Positions 11,402 to 23,216 of a DNA stretch of 64,000 bases are shown here, in pieces. Below the pieces are notes generated by a model, which saw only the letters and a list, made by a program, of their open reading frames with translations, was not told the origin of the DNA and searched no databases. The position numbers were made by a program, and so were the translations under genes. Position 1 is the first letter of the stretch. Each line of letters starts with the position of its first letter. The stretch comes from Eutreptiella sp. 'Long Island Sound 2002' (lineage: Eukaryota; Euglenozoa; Euglenophyceae; Eutreptiales; Eutreptiaceae), in contig OZ038378.1 of the NCBI GenBank assembly GCA_964036045.1, forward strand, positions 36,643,228 to 36,707,227, read 5' to 3'.

Positions 11402-12544
11402 CCCCCCCCCCTGGGCTGGTACCGCCTACAAGAGGACTGGACCAAGCTCACCGTCAGAGCCCTCTGGGACCTGACCACCCCAGGCAACGGCCTCCACGAG
11501 GCCATCGTAGACCTCGTACTCTGGCGAGCCTGCAAACACACCCAGGGCCAGCACGTCTGGATCCCCCCCATCGAGTGGGGCCAGGCCCTGACACACGACA
11601 CCGACATCACCGTCACACGTCGAGGGACCGTACGCCTACGACGGTCCCCAGCGGTGAAGGACCACCCAGCGGACCCGAACCGCCCGGAGCAGTGGGTACA
11701 GGCCACCGCACCAACCCGCGACACCGCCCTCCGCGCCGCCGGCCTCCGCACCCCAGACTACGACCTCGCCCCGCCACCTACAGACAGTGACCACCCCCCG
11801 CCGGAGGTTTGGGTTACAGTCCTCGAGCGCGGGCACTACTACGTGATAGCCGCTACGGCTACGTCCCCCGGCCCGCAATGGCTCGTCAAAGGGACAGACA
11901 CCATGCTCGCCCCGGGGGCCGCCCCACCAGGGGCAGTAGGGGACCCCACCACCCAGCACAGGATCCTCCAGCCAGGGGACATGCCCCCAGCCCGCGCCCT
12001 GGCTCAAATCACCTCGGGAAAGGCGAGCTACCACCTGGGACTGGCCATGCTCTGCCTGACCCACTGGATCCAGCGCCGCTGGCCACCCAAGGGGACCGTG
12101 CCCTGGATTTGGGCCATCCCCACCGCCCACACACAAATCGAGGCGGGCCCAGACACGCGGCCAAACCCCCCCGGAAGACCGCAGCAATCCCTCACCTGCG
12201 AGTACCACGCCATCCACAGGGTCCTCAGCCCCGTGGGTCTTAGCCCAGAGCTAGCATACCCCCTTTCCACCACTGACCAAGAGGTCCAGAAGATACGCAA
12301 GCTCGTCTGCGAAATCCTTGCCGCGGCAGCAGAAGACGGCAAGTTTCTCCTCCAGACCGCCCGGCCTAACACTGACCACGCAAGCGCGCCGCGGCGAGCG
12401 GACACATACAGCAACACAACACACCCCACAACACAATCCCCGCCCATGCCCCTCCCCTCTCGCTGCTCATCCCGGAGACCCACACACGCCCACCATCGCG
12501 CGCACCCCCGGGCCCCGCGACACCGGCCTCCCCCACCCGCATGA
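11402..12544 (+). pseudogene. Ulp1/SENP-like cysteine protease domain
   Basis: It has the same frame as the RNase H protein, separated from it by a proline-rich linker, a TAA at 11126 and a TGA at 11399 next to a C10 run. The first ATG is at 11654, but the domain starts earlier at about 11417. LHEAIVDLVLWRACKH resembles the first helix of C48 proteases (the xxDExIxxYL region). ERGHYYVIAA supplies a candidate catalytic His (11834), and RPQQSLTCEYHAIHRV a Gln and a Cys (12197). An Asp lies between them (KGTD). C48 proteases cut ubiquitin-like tags or polyproteins. The assignment rests on motif order only; the C-terminal 60 codons are low complexity. Confidence 0.5.
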
Positions 12545-15194
12545 ACACCAGCAGACGCCCGCCACACACCCTCCCACCGGACACCCCTCACCATCCCCCA
12601 CACTCGAGAACCCGCACACACCCGTTGAGAGGAGCCCCGCGCCCCGCGGCACGCCCGGCCCAGCCAGTGGCCCGCACACGCCCCCCGTGCACACCCCAGA
12701 AGACCCAGGCCCACCCCCCCCGTCCCCTGAATGCAGCCCACGCGAACTATTCCCCCCCCGCAGACGCCAACCCACACAACCTCACACATTGCAGGACCCC
12801 GGCCCAACAAGCCCGGAAGGAGAAGGCCACAGCCCTGCGCCTCCCTCCCCCGCCGCTGCCGACCAGATTCGCCCGCCGGGCCGCCAGGTCACGACCGGGC
12901 CCCCCCAGCCGCCCGCCCCCAACCTACAGCCCGAGGACATGCCCTCCATCCTCCCCACCGTGGCCGCAGCAGAAGCCGCCGCCCACAAGCCCGCCCACAT
13001 CACAGCCCAATCCGCGTCCACCACCTCCTCCTCATCCTCAGCCTCATCCACCTCCTCCACCTCATCCTCCGACCCCCCCCTCCCCGCCGCCCTCATCCTC
13101 AAGGCCACGGCAAAGATCAAAGCCGCGGCAACACGCACCGACCCCCCGACCCCCACACAGGCGACTCAGGCACCCCGGCAACGCACCGGAAGACCCTCAA
13201 CCCGACATCGGCGCCCTCACATGTCCGGACAGAGGTCCTCCTCAACCTGGAACCGGACCCCGACCCCTAACCCGACTCCAAACCCAAACTGGCGCCCAAG
13301 CGAGAACACAGAACACCACAAACGCAACGACACAAACCCAACCGACACCGCCTAACCCAAACCCTAACCCAAGCGGGGACCCCCCACCCACCACAACCCA
13401 CGCCCCCCTCCCACCGGCAGCCACCGCCACCGCAGAGGCGGCCACCCAACACGACCCCGTCCAAACCCTCGTCAACATTCCCGTCACCAAGCGCCCCGTC
13501 ATCCATCCCCCACAAACCACCACCACCGCTGGCCAAACTGACCCAGGGACGTGGGACCCCTCGACCACCGTCACCGTCAAGCCCGGCCCCCGACCCGCCC
13601 CCCCTGCCCACCACATAGTACAGCCCCAGGGGCTGCGCACAATGCCTGACCCCCCACCCCCACAAGGGGGACCGGAATACCCACAAGGGGTCCAAGGACC
13701 ATACCCGCAACACCAACCCCACAACTACCAACGCCACCACCACCAGCGGCCCCACCACCACCACCACCAACACCACCCCCACCACTACCACTGCCCGGCA
13801 CCCTACCCCACCAGGCCACAACCCCCCGTGCACGAACAGCACCAGCGAATGAGATGGCAGCCACCGAGCGCTCCACCCGCATACCCCACCGACGACCAGG
13901 GACCACCCCCCCCGTACCAGCCCCCCCCCCCCGTACCAGGAACGGTATCCCCCCGGCCACGATGTCCACGCCGAAGGGGCCCCCCGGGCCCAACCCCGCC
14001 AGGGACAGTCACCCGACCCATACCACCAGCAGCTGCCGCCACCACACCCCTACGTGGCGAATCCATGGACGACGGGGGACCCCCCCCCCCCCCCAGTACC
14101 AGGCGGCACCACGCGAGGCCCCCAAAGACCCGCCGACGCCTCCTGACTGGCCCGACTCGAGCAATGAGGCCCGGTCCCGCAAACGGCGGCGCTCCCGCTC
14201 CCCTCCGCACGGCACACTCGCCCCCTGCGCCCACACTCCCATCACCGCCACCGCGCCTCAACCACCCACTCGTGCCGCTCCCGCTCCCCCAGGCGCCACA
14301 ACGACCCCCTGGGACCCCGCTCCCGCCGCTCCTGCTCCCCCAGGCGCCACCACGAGCGCCACCGCCGCCCCATGTCCACCTCCCCCTCCCCCCTCCGGCC
14401 GTACACGACCTGCACCCCCAGCCCCCGCCACCACTGCTCCCGCTCCCCCTGGCGCCGCCAGGCACGCCACCGCCGCCCCACGTCCACCTCCCCCTCCCCC
14501 CACAGGCGCCGTCGGGCTCCCCGTTCCCCCCGCCGCCCATACCCATCCACCACGCCCAGCCCCCGCCACCACCACTCCCGCTCCCCCAGGCGCCACTGAG
14601 CGCGCCACCGCCGCCCCATGTCCACCCCCCCTTCCCGTTCCCCCCTCCGCCCGTACCCGTCCTCCACCCTCAGCCCCCGCCACCGCCGCTCCTGCTCCCC
14701 CAGGCACCGCCACTCCCACCACCACCGCAGGTCCACGTCCTCCCCCCGCCGCTCCAGGACCCCAGGCACCCACCCCTCCCCCCCCGGGCCCCCGCCCACC
14801 TCGCCTGGTGGTCTACCCCCGCTTTGCAGGAGCTCCGCCGCTTGGTGAAGTGGGCCGATGAGCAAAAAGGCGAGAAGGGGAGCACATGGTGCGCACCTTC
14901 GAGGAGATGCGCACCCGCACCCCCGCCAACCCCAACCAGGACGCCTCGGAGGCCATCATGCCGCAAGCGGTATGGAAGGCCCTCTTCCGCGATGCAGTCC
15001 AGGGTTTCCGCCCCCCCTACACCCTCCAAGCCCTCCGCCGATGGCTCCAGGCCACCCACCCCCAGGCCTGGGCCATCGGCGCCCCCCCCCCACCCCGCCA
15101 CCACCACACCAGGAAGGGGAAGGACAAGGGCAAGGGGAGGGCAAGGGACAGCAAGGGGCACTCAGGCAAGAGGGCACGGAGGGGCCCCAAGTGA
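12545..15194 (+). pseudogene. Proline-rich and Arg/Ser-rich protein with basic tail
   Basis: The DNA is extremely C-rich and open in several frames, so the true frame must be inferred. Non-random stretches are a Ser/Thr-rich tract and KATAKIKAAA in frame 3 (about 12960-13130), a Tyr/Gln/Pro tract in frame 1 (13430-13930), SNEARSRKRRRSRS in frame 3 (14158-14200), Arg-Ser repeats in frame 2 (14270-14800), and finally frame 3 from 14886 (PQAVWKALFRDAVQGFR, then a Lys/Arg-rich end GKDKGKGRARDSKGHSGK) with TGA at 15192. This could be an RNA-binding ORF1/Gag-like protein of the same element. The continuous 889-codon frame 1 reading is mostly a composition artefact. Confidence 0.4.
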
Positions 15195-17640
15195 GGGCAG
15201 GCACCCATAGGGACAGGGCGCCGGAAGGGACACAACATGGGGGCAGGAAAACACCGAAGAACCAGGAAGGGGCAGGAGCGGGGAATGAGGCACAGAGGAA
15301 CAGGGCACCTCGGCAAACGCCACGACCCGCAGCCAGGAAGGGCATACCACGACGGGGGGACCAGCGCCGCCCCACCCCCACAGAAAGCCGCACGACTCCC
15401 GGGGGCGCACCCCCCAACACGCACTGCCGAAGCAAGCATCGGATGCCGTACGGATCACACCAGCGCACACCCACCAGCCACCAGAAACCATACGGGGGAT
15501 GGAGGGTAGACCTACATGGGGAGAACGGGCCACACCCACAGAGGAAGCCGCAGGGAACGCCGCCGCGCGGCGCACCGCCACGCCCTCACCGCCAGGCGAC
15601 AAGGGGCACCTCACAGGCACCGGCAGAGGACGAAGGCACGGCCACAGCGACCAGGGCTAGGGACCGGGACCCCCTAAAGACACGGGACCAAGGCACAGGC
15701 CCCCAGGGAGGGCATCCCCACGGACGCCTACCCGACCCACCAGCCCGAGCGGCACGCCCAGGCCCCCATAGCACGGACCCGGCGAGACACCCACACCTAA
15801 CCGCACCCCCCAGCCACCAGCTAGCCACACTCCGGACCGCACTCTGCACCACGACACAGGCCAGGCTGACCTCCACTGACCCACCACGGCACAACGCGAG
15901 ACCACGGCACACCGCACCACAGCGCACCACAGTGCAACGCGCCACAGCACGACGCGACGCGACGCGGCACAGAGCGGCACAACACGGCACGACTGACCCT
16001 AACCTGAAGGACTAACCGAAACAAGCCACCGCACAACCCGGAAGGCGCCGCACCAGCACGCCACACATCGGCACCGCAGGCCACACACGGGGCCAGCGCG
16101 CCCGGCTACAACGGTGGCGGACCACCCAGAAGGTTAAAACCGGGACCGCAGAGGAGAAAGGTCACAGACAACCCCAGCCCCCTAATCTAGAGCCACACGC
16201 AGCCGCCTGGCGCAGCCGCCTGGCGGGCAGAGCCAGGACCTAACCCCGCAGGAAGGGGCGCCGAGCGCAACGTGTACATAGCCCACCCGATCCATGGGGC
16301 CGGAACACGGCCAAGCAGAACGCAACCGCCAACAACAGCCCGGAAGACCACACTGAAAGCGGGCCAGTGCGTTTGCCAGCCCAGGGAAGGCAGAGGGAGG
16401 AACAGGCAGCCCCCCCCCAGAAAAAAAACAGGGGGGGAGGGGGGGGGGCGAGAGAACAGCCAACAGCCTCCGAACCGCCCGCCAACACCACAAGAGGCGG
16501 CTAAACCTCCCACCCAGAAGGCACCGAAGGCAGGACCCCCAAAGAGGCACAGGGGGACCACCAAGCCAGAACTGGCAACACAAAGCCAGGAACAGCGGCC
16601 CACCGGGAAAAAGGACACCGAAACATGCAGACACACACCACGCTGGAAAAAAAAAAAGCCAGCAGCCCAGCCCGAAAGAAAGGGGATGGGGAAACAGGGA
16701 CCACAAGGCCCGGGACAGGGACAGCCAGCAACCGACACCACAAAGCCAAACCAAGACACGCCCAACAAAAAAAGCGCAAAAGACACTGCCCAACAACCCA
16801 ACCAAGAAGGGCGGGGCACAACCGAGACTCGGGCCCCGCACGCACGCCCACACACCGCACCCCAGCCAGGAAAGGCGGGGAACAAGCGGGGAGCAGAAAC
16901 AGGCACCCCCGCACAGCAACCCCAACCAGGAGGTGCAGGAGACGAAGCGGGACAGGCGCAGAAGCACACACACAGCCCAACACCCCCCCAAGGAGAGGCG
17001 GGGCGCAGCCGAAACCCAAACCCCAGCACGCACGCCCACACCGCACACCGGAACCGGAAACGGCGGGGGGCAAGCGGAGCGCGCACGCAACCACACACTT
17101 CCCATAAGCAGGCCGAAACCTAAGCCCAACCACGAACACCACAAACAGCCGGCAAAAGAGTGACAACACCACAAACCGTGCCCAAACACACCCGGCCAAG
17201 ACCCCAGCCAGGACTGGCGGGGTTAAAAAACCCACACCAAACCGCAACCCGGACCCAAACACAAACGCCGCACAACAGTAGGAAACCCAGTGTCCACAGC
17301 CCGGGCACTGAGCCAGCCCGTGCCATGCAGGTGACCCGGCCAAACGTGATCCGGAGACCGGGGGTAAGGCTGCATTCTAAGGCCTGCGCTGCTTTGGGAC
17401 TCGAGGCGGAGCGTGCGACACCCAAGCGCGTCGGAACCCTAGTACCAAGAACGTGCATGCATGCCTTGGGAACGGGATACGCCAGGAAGTCCGGTGAACC
17501 TCTAGGGTTCCGCCCAAGGGAGGGGACGTGCGCAAGCACGGAGGCACACCCTCCCGGCGAGACAAGCACGTCACGCCGGCGGCGATCAGCCCTCCCGTTG
17601 TTGCCCGGGGCCGCTTTGTTGGGGGTCAACAGTCAGGTCT
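15195..17640 (+). other. A/C-rich non-coding tail with degenerate repeats
   Basis: The plus strand is rich in A and C and poor in T. Between about 16780 and 17230 a degenerate unit recurs about six times, recognisable by CCAGGAAAGGCGGGG-like boxes each followed by similar CACGCACGCCCACAC tracts. Long minus-strand frames (e.g. 16182-17189) give Cys/Trp/Leu/Gly-rich translations and are composition artefacts. Segment 17300-17640 is less biased and may belong to the end of the element. I see no gene. Confidence 0.5.
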
Positions 17641-17755
17641 AGGGGATGTAAGCCGCCTCCCCTCTTCACACGCGGAGCCTCTTCCTGTTCGTCACAGGGG
17701 CGACGCCGAGGGGAATTATGGGGCGCCTCTCCACGACCGAGTGCACCTACCTACC

Positions 17756-17925
17756 CTACCTACCTCCTCCCCGCCCCCCCCCCCCCGCACCCTCCTCCCA
17801 TCCCGGGGCCCCCCCAATTCCCCCTTCAACCCCCCAAGCCCCCCAGCCCTCCCCCCTCCCCTCCCTCCCCTCCCCTCCAGCTCAGCCCTCACCTCCCCCT
17901 CCACCCCCCTCATCCCCCCGCATCC
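17756..17925 (+). repeat. Polypyrimidine tract
   Basis: This is nearly uninterrupted C and T, including a C14-type run and many CCCCTCC blocks. It marks the right limit of the C-rich region. Its complement is a long purine strand able in principle to form triplex or quadruplex structures. Confidence 0.75.
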
Positions 17926-17970
17926 TTCAAGGCTGGGGAGGGCAACGTCTGGCCATACATGAGTCAGACG

Positions 17971-19098
17971 GTAGCCTATCAAGTTCGTGCAGCAGAGGCC
18001 CCGGGTGAATCAATAGTCAGGGGGTAGCCTATCAAGTTCGTGCATCGGAGGCCCTGGTAAATCAATAGTCAGGGGGTAGCCTATCAAGTTCGTGCATCAG
18101 AGGCCCCTGATAAATCGATTGTCAGGGGGTAGCCTATCAAGTTCGTGCATCAGAGGCCCCCGGTAAATCAATAATCAGGGGATAGCCTATCAAGTTCGTG
18201 CATCAGAGGCTGCTGACAAATCAATATTCAGGGGCTAGCCTATCAAATTCGTGCATCAGAGGCCCTTGTTGACTCAATAATCAGGGTGTAGCCTATCAAG
18301 TTCGTGCATCAGAGGCCCCCGGTAAATCAATAATCAGGGGGTAGCCTATCAAGTTCGTGCATCAGAGGCCCCTGGTAAATCAATAGTCAGGGGGTAGCCT
18401 ATCAGGTTCGTGCATCAGAGGCCCTGGGTAAATCAATAGTCAGGGGGTGGCCTATCAAGTTCGTGCATCAGAGGCCCGCGGTAAATGAACAGTCAGGGGG
18501 TAGCCTATCAAGTTCGTGCATCAGAGGACCCTGGTAAGTCAATAGTCAGAGGGTGGCCTCTCAAGTTCGTGCATCAGAGGCCCCTGGTAAATCAATAATC
18601 AGGGGGTAGCCTATCAAGTTCGTGCATCACAGGCCCCAGGTAGATCAATAGTCAGGGGGTAGCCTATCAAGTTCGTGCATCAGAGGCCCGTGTTGACTCA
18701 AAAATCAGGGGGTAGCCTATCAAGTGTGTGCATCAGAGGCCCCCGGTAAATCAATAATCAGGGGGTAGCCTATCAAGTCCGTGCATCAGAGGCCCCTGGT
18801 AAATCAAAAGTCAGGGGGTGGCCTATCAAGTTCGTGCATCAGAGGCCCTGGTAAATCAATAGTCAGGGGGTGGCCTATCAAGTTTGTGCATCAGAGGCCC
18901 CCAGTAAATGAACAGTCAGGGGGTAGCCTATCAAGTTCGTGCATCAGAGGCCCCTGGTAAACCAATAGTCAGGGGGTAGCCTATCAAGTTCGTGCATCAG
19001 AGGCTTCCGGTAATTCAATAGTCAGGGGGTAGCCTATCAAGTTCGTGCATCAGAGGACCTTTGTGAATCAATAATGGGGGTTAGCCTCTCACGTTCAT
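17971..19098 (+). repeat. 53-bp satellite array, about 21 copies
   Basis: The unit runs TAGCCTATCAAGTTCGTGC, then ATCAGAGGCCC, a variable CTGGTAAATCAATA and GTCAGGGGG; successive copies start 53 bp apart from 17971. Copies differ by scattered substitutions and one-base indels. The whole unit is repeated, with no conserved-repeat/variable-spacer pattern. The last copy runs into the ubiquitin-like ORF. Confidence 0.95.
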
Positions 19099-19529
19099 CT
19101 CTTATTGTAGACATGTCCATCTTAATGCTTTTGCTCTGCGCAATCTGCGATGTTGGTTGGAGCCTTGTGGGGCTGACCATAGTCCTTTATGGTCTCGTTT
19201 CGGCCGCTGTTGTTCTCTCCCTTCTCCATCGAAGGCATCGTAGACACCACCAACGGCGGCGAAGATGCTCACCGTGTCGACTACTCCACAAGGGACGATG
19301 TGCGAGGAGAGAGATCCCCATTTTCGTGTCACTCCTCGACAGAACCCTCGTTCTGTGTGTGCCTAACGATATCAGTGAGGCTGCCATCTCAGATCTTGTG
19401 AGGATCATCACTGGTGTGCCCGTTCATGATCAGCGAATTTGTAGAGTTTCACGCAGAACCGGTACCTGGGTCCGTAACGAACGAGTTCCTGTCCTGTTTT
19501 GTCTCCGCGGTGGTGTTGCATGGAACTGA
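19074..19529 (+). CDS. Ubiquitin-like domain ending in LRGG, N-terminal to a MULE transposase
   Basis: Residues 80-147 (nt 19311-19514) match the ubiquitin pattern: IPIFVSLLDRTLVL corresponds to the first beta hairpin, then a helix, TGVPVHDQRI at the Ile-Pro-x-Asp-Gln-x-x-Leu position, and a final strand VPVLFCLRGG. Residues 1-79 are hydrophobic then Arg/His-rich and may not be real; the ATG lies in the end of the satellite. After LRGG come VAWN and TGA; the second copy has TGC instead of TGA at this codon (21453). The frame continues, through further stops, into the transposase, so this looks like the front of a fusion. A ubiquitin fold is well supported; processing after GG is inference. 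Confidence 0.62.
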   Translation: MGVSLSRSSLIVDMSILMLLLCAICDVGWSLVGLTIVLYGLVSAAVVLSLLHRRHRRHHQRRRRCSPCRLLHKGRCARREIPIFVSLLDRTLVLCVPNDISEAAISDLVRIITGVPVHDQRICRVSRRTGTWVRNERVPVLFCLRGGVAWN

Positions 19530-22500
19530 ATCTCGCTGCAGGATTAAACCGCAGACTTCCTTCGAACCAACTTCTGGTCCCTCCACGCGTCCATGGGCCA
19601 CCCTACCACCGCCCAGATGACCTTGCTCTTTGAGGGTGTATATGCTGATCCATTTTGAGCGACCTTGAGATCTGTTTCTTCATCAATGTTGGACAACATC
19701 AAAACGGAACCCGCGGAAGTGGCAGTTTCAAGCAGTGATGTGCTAGGCCCAGAAGCTCTGAGAAGCCCTTAAAATGGTGCATCATCCAGACCTGCCCCCG
19801 TAAGAAACCCCCCTGGCATCTTATCTCCAACCCCGGCACTTGAATCGGGACCCACGGATTCTACGGATCCGGCCCCCTCAATTAAGCATGAGTTTAGTGC
19901 CGCCCAGTCACCGCGTTCTGATCCTAAACCTCATCCCCACATCCCCCCCCGCAAACGCGTGGAACGCGAAGCCCATTGTCCCTCCGAGCACTCCCCCCGA
20001 CCTGGAGACGAGGTTGGCTGCACTTTCAGGTGCCACACCGAAGCTGTTGCATACTTGAATAAGGTTCGGGGGGAGTTGGCAATACATAACAGCGTTACCA
20101 GCAAGTCTGCAGGGGGGAGTAATCTGGCACGTATTGGTTGTCGCATTTGGGGACGCCTAAAACAACACGGGCCCCTAAAAGAGACCAGTAGAGCAGGCCC
20201 AGAAAAGCAGCCCTGGCCTCTCACGAAGTCTGATTTGTGTCCATATGGTGCAACGCTAACCTATGATCCTGGCACGGGCCTGTGGAAGATAACCGAGTGT
20301 AATTGGGACCACTCTGACCATTGGTGGCCTGACGAGGAGGAGGCCGCCCCACTGGACAAATCATCCCTCCCTGATGAGCTCTGGCACGACCTTGAGCGGG
20401 CATATGAGCACCGTGAAATGCCGGAGCAAATTCTTGTAAATTTGAGGAAGAAATATAGCGAGGACGCGTACCCAGCAATCAAAGGGATTTCAACCCAGCA
20501 CATCAGAAATTTTTCAAGTCCATCGAACGCAAGATGGGCCCAAATGATCTTACACGTTTGATTAACCACCTGAAAATGCTCAAACAGGCAGATCCTGCCT
20601 GGTATCCCAATCATGAAGCCCCTGACCCAGTCACTGGTGTTGTACGAAGATGGTTTTTTATGACGCCAGAGCAAGTAAAAAACGCCAAAAAATATGCACA
20701 AGTCATTTTTGAAGATAACACGTACAAATCGAATCGGTACGGCGAGGCATTGGCCCTGTTTTGCGGTATCAACGAACATGGCCAAACCCTTCTCCTGGCT
20801 CAGGGCTGCATGCCAAGCAGTGAAAATGCAGAGGATTATGAGTGGCTCTGGCAGGAGTGGATAGAGGCAACCGGTTGTGCACCCCGAGTTTTGTTCAGTG
20901 ATGCTGCATACGCCCACTCTGGGTCCTTTCCCAGGGTTTTCCCCCCGGACCAAACTGCTCACTTCCTCTGCCTTTTTCACATTTACAAAACTCTTACCGA
21001 AAACTGCGAAACTCCCTCGAGCAACACGATTTCACTGCTTTTGAGAGCGCCATCCGACAGGTTCAGGAGTGCCCAGATAAGGACGCTGCTGATATTCTCT
21101 AGCGCAAAATTCTGGAGGACCCCCGCTGGAAAACTGTCAAGGAGTACCTTGGAGTTAGATCCCCCCTACATCGTCTTGACCGTTGGTGTGTTGCATGGCA
21201 GGTAGAATGTTTTTACCTTCGGCTGCAAGTCCACACAGAGGGCTGAGTCTTTGAATTGCCACATAAAGCGCCACCTAACTGCAAGAAAAGGACGATATCA
21301 GTGAGGCTGCCATCTCAGATCTTGTGAGGATCATCACTGGTGTGCCCGTTCATGATCAGCGAATTTGTAGAGTTTCACGCAGAACCGGTACCTGGGTCCG
21401 TAACGAACGAGTTCCTGTCCTGTTTTGTCTCCGCGGTGGTGTTGCATGGAACTGCATCCCGCTGCAGGATTAAACCACAGACTTCCTTCGAACCAACTTC
21501 TGGTCCCTCCACGCGTCCATGGGCCACCCTACCACCGCCCAGATGACCTTGCTCTTTGAGGGTGTATATGCTGATCCATTTTGAGCGACCTTGAGATCTG
21601 TTTCTTCATCAATGTTGGACAACATCAAAACGGAACCCGCGGAAGTGGCAGTTTCAAGCAGTGATGTGCTAGGCCCAGAAGCTCTGAGAAGCCCTTAAAA
21701 TGGTGCATCATCCAGACCTGCCCCCGTAAGAAACCCCCCTGGCATCTTATCTCCAACCCCGGCACTTGAATCGGGACCCACGGATTCTACGGATCCGGCC
21801 CCCTCAGTTAAGCATGAGTTTAGTGCCGCCCAGTCACCGCGTTCTGATCCTAAACCTCATCCCCACATCCCCCCCCGCAAACGCGTGGAACGCGAAGCCC
21901 ATTGTCCCTCCGAGCACTCCCCCCGACCTGGAGACGAGGTTGGCTGCACTTTCAGGTGCCACACCGAAGCTGTTGCATACTTGAATAAGGTTCGGGGGGA
22001 GTTGGCAATACATAACAGCGTTACCAGCAAGTCTGCAGGGGGGAGTAATCTGGCACGTATTGGTTGTAGCATTTGGGGACGCCTAAAACAACACGGGCCC
22101 CTAAAAGAGACCAGTAGAGCAGGCCCAGAAAAGCAGCCCTGGCCTCTCACGAAGTCTGATTTGTGTCCATATGGTGCAACGCTAACCTATGATCCTGGCA
22201 CGGGCCTGTGGAAGCTAACCGAGTGTAATTGGGACCACTCTGACCATTGGTGGCCTGACGAGGAGGAGGCCGCCCCACTGGACAAATCATCCCTCCCTGA
22301 TGAGCTCTGGCACGACCTTGAGCGGGCATATGAGCACCGTGAAATGCCAGAGCAAATTCTTGTAAATTTGAGGAAGAAATATAGCGAGGACGCGTACCCA
22401 GCAATCAAAGGGATTTCAACCCAGCACATCAGAAATTTTTCAAGTCCATCGAACGCAAGATGGGCCCAAATGATCTTGCACGTTTGATTAACCACCTGAA

Positions 22501-23216
22501 AATGCTCAAATAGGCAGATCCTGCCTGGTATCCCAATCATGAAGCCCCTGACCCAGTCACTGGTGTTGTACGAAGATGGTTTTTTATGACGCCAGAGCAA
22601 GTAAAAAACGCCAAAAAATATGCACAAGTCATCTTTGAAGATAACACGTACAAATCGAATCGGTACGGCGAGGCATTGGCCCTGTTTTGCGGTATCAACG
22701 AACATGGCCAAACCCTTCTCCTGGCTCAGGGCTGCATGCCAAGCAGTGAAAATGCAGAGGATTATGAGTGGCTCTGGCAGGAGTGGATAGAGGCAACCGG
22801 TTGTGCACCCCGAGTTTTGTTCAGTGATGCTGCATACGCCCACTCTGGGTCCTTTCCCAGGGTTTTCCCCCCGGACCAAACTGCTCACTTCCTCTACCTT
22901 TTTCACATTTACAAAACTCTTACCGAAAACTGCGAAACTCCCTCCAGCAACACGATTTCACTGCTCTTGAGAGCGCCATTGGACAGGTTCAGGAGTGCCC
23001 AGATAAGGACGCTGCTGATATTCTCTAGCGCAAAATTCTGGAGGACCCCCGCTGGAAAACTGTCAAGGACTACCTTGGAGTTAGATCCCCCCTACATCGT
23101 CTTGACCGTTGGTGTGTTGCATGGCAGGTAGAAGTTTTTACCTTCGGCTGCAAGTCCACACAGAGGGCTGAGTCTTTGAATTGCCACATAAAGCGCCACC
23201 TAACTGCAAGAAAAGG
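19366..23216 (+). repeat. Head-to-tail tandem duplication, 1926-bp unit
   Basis: Copy 1 is 19366-21291 and copy 2 is 21292-23216. The junction joins CAAGAAAAGG to ACGATATCAGTG with no inserted bases. The copies differ by a handful of substitutions and one single-base indel, so the event is recent. It lies wholly within the transposase gene and gives two partial cores in front of one C-terminus. Confidence 0.95.
19530..21291 (+). pseudogene. MULE transposase, first copy (incomplete)
   Basis: In the frame of the ubiquitin-like domain, coherent sequence continues with stops at 19545 (TAA), 19656 (TGA) and 19770 (TAA). It includes two sumoylation-type motifs, IKTE and IKHE, and a basic KRVERE. 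From 19959 there is a FAR1-like zinc region, then a one-base shift in a T-run near 20507. The catalytic core in frame 2 has FEDNTYKSN (first Asp) and LFSDAAYA (second Asp), then LFHIYK. A second shift in an A-run near 20990 and TAG at 21100 follow. An extra T near 21209, absent from copy 2, breaks the frame before the AESLNC glutamate. The copy then stops at the duplication junction. Confidence 0.8.

Noticed and set aside
12541-15210. A single 889-codon gene in frame 1
   Set aside because: Protein-like segments switch between frames; frame 1 is open mainly because of C-richness, so the full-length reading is not credible.
16182-17189. Long minus-strand frame rich in Cys, Trp, Leu and Gly
   Set aside because: It is the complement of A/C-rich non-coding DNA; overlapping frames of similar composition exist in other phases and none has a recognisable motif.
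17971-19098. Possible CRISPR array
   Set aside because: The whole 53-bp unit is conserved, with no variable spacers, no cas genes and a eukaryotic context.
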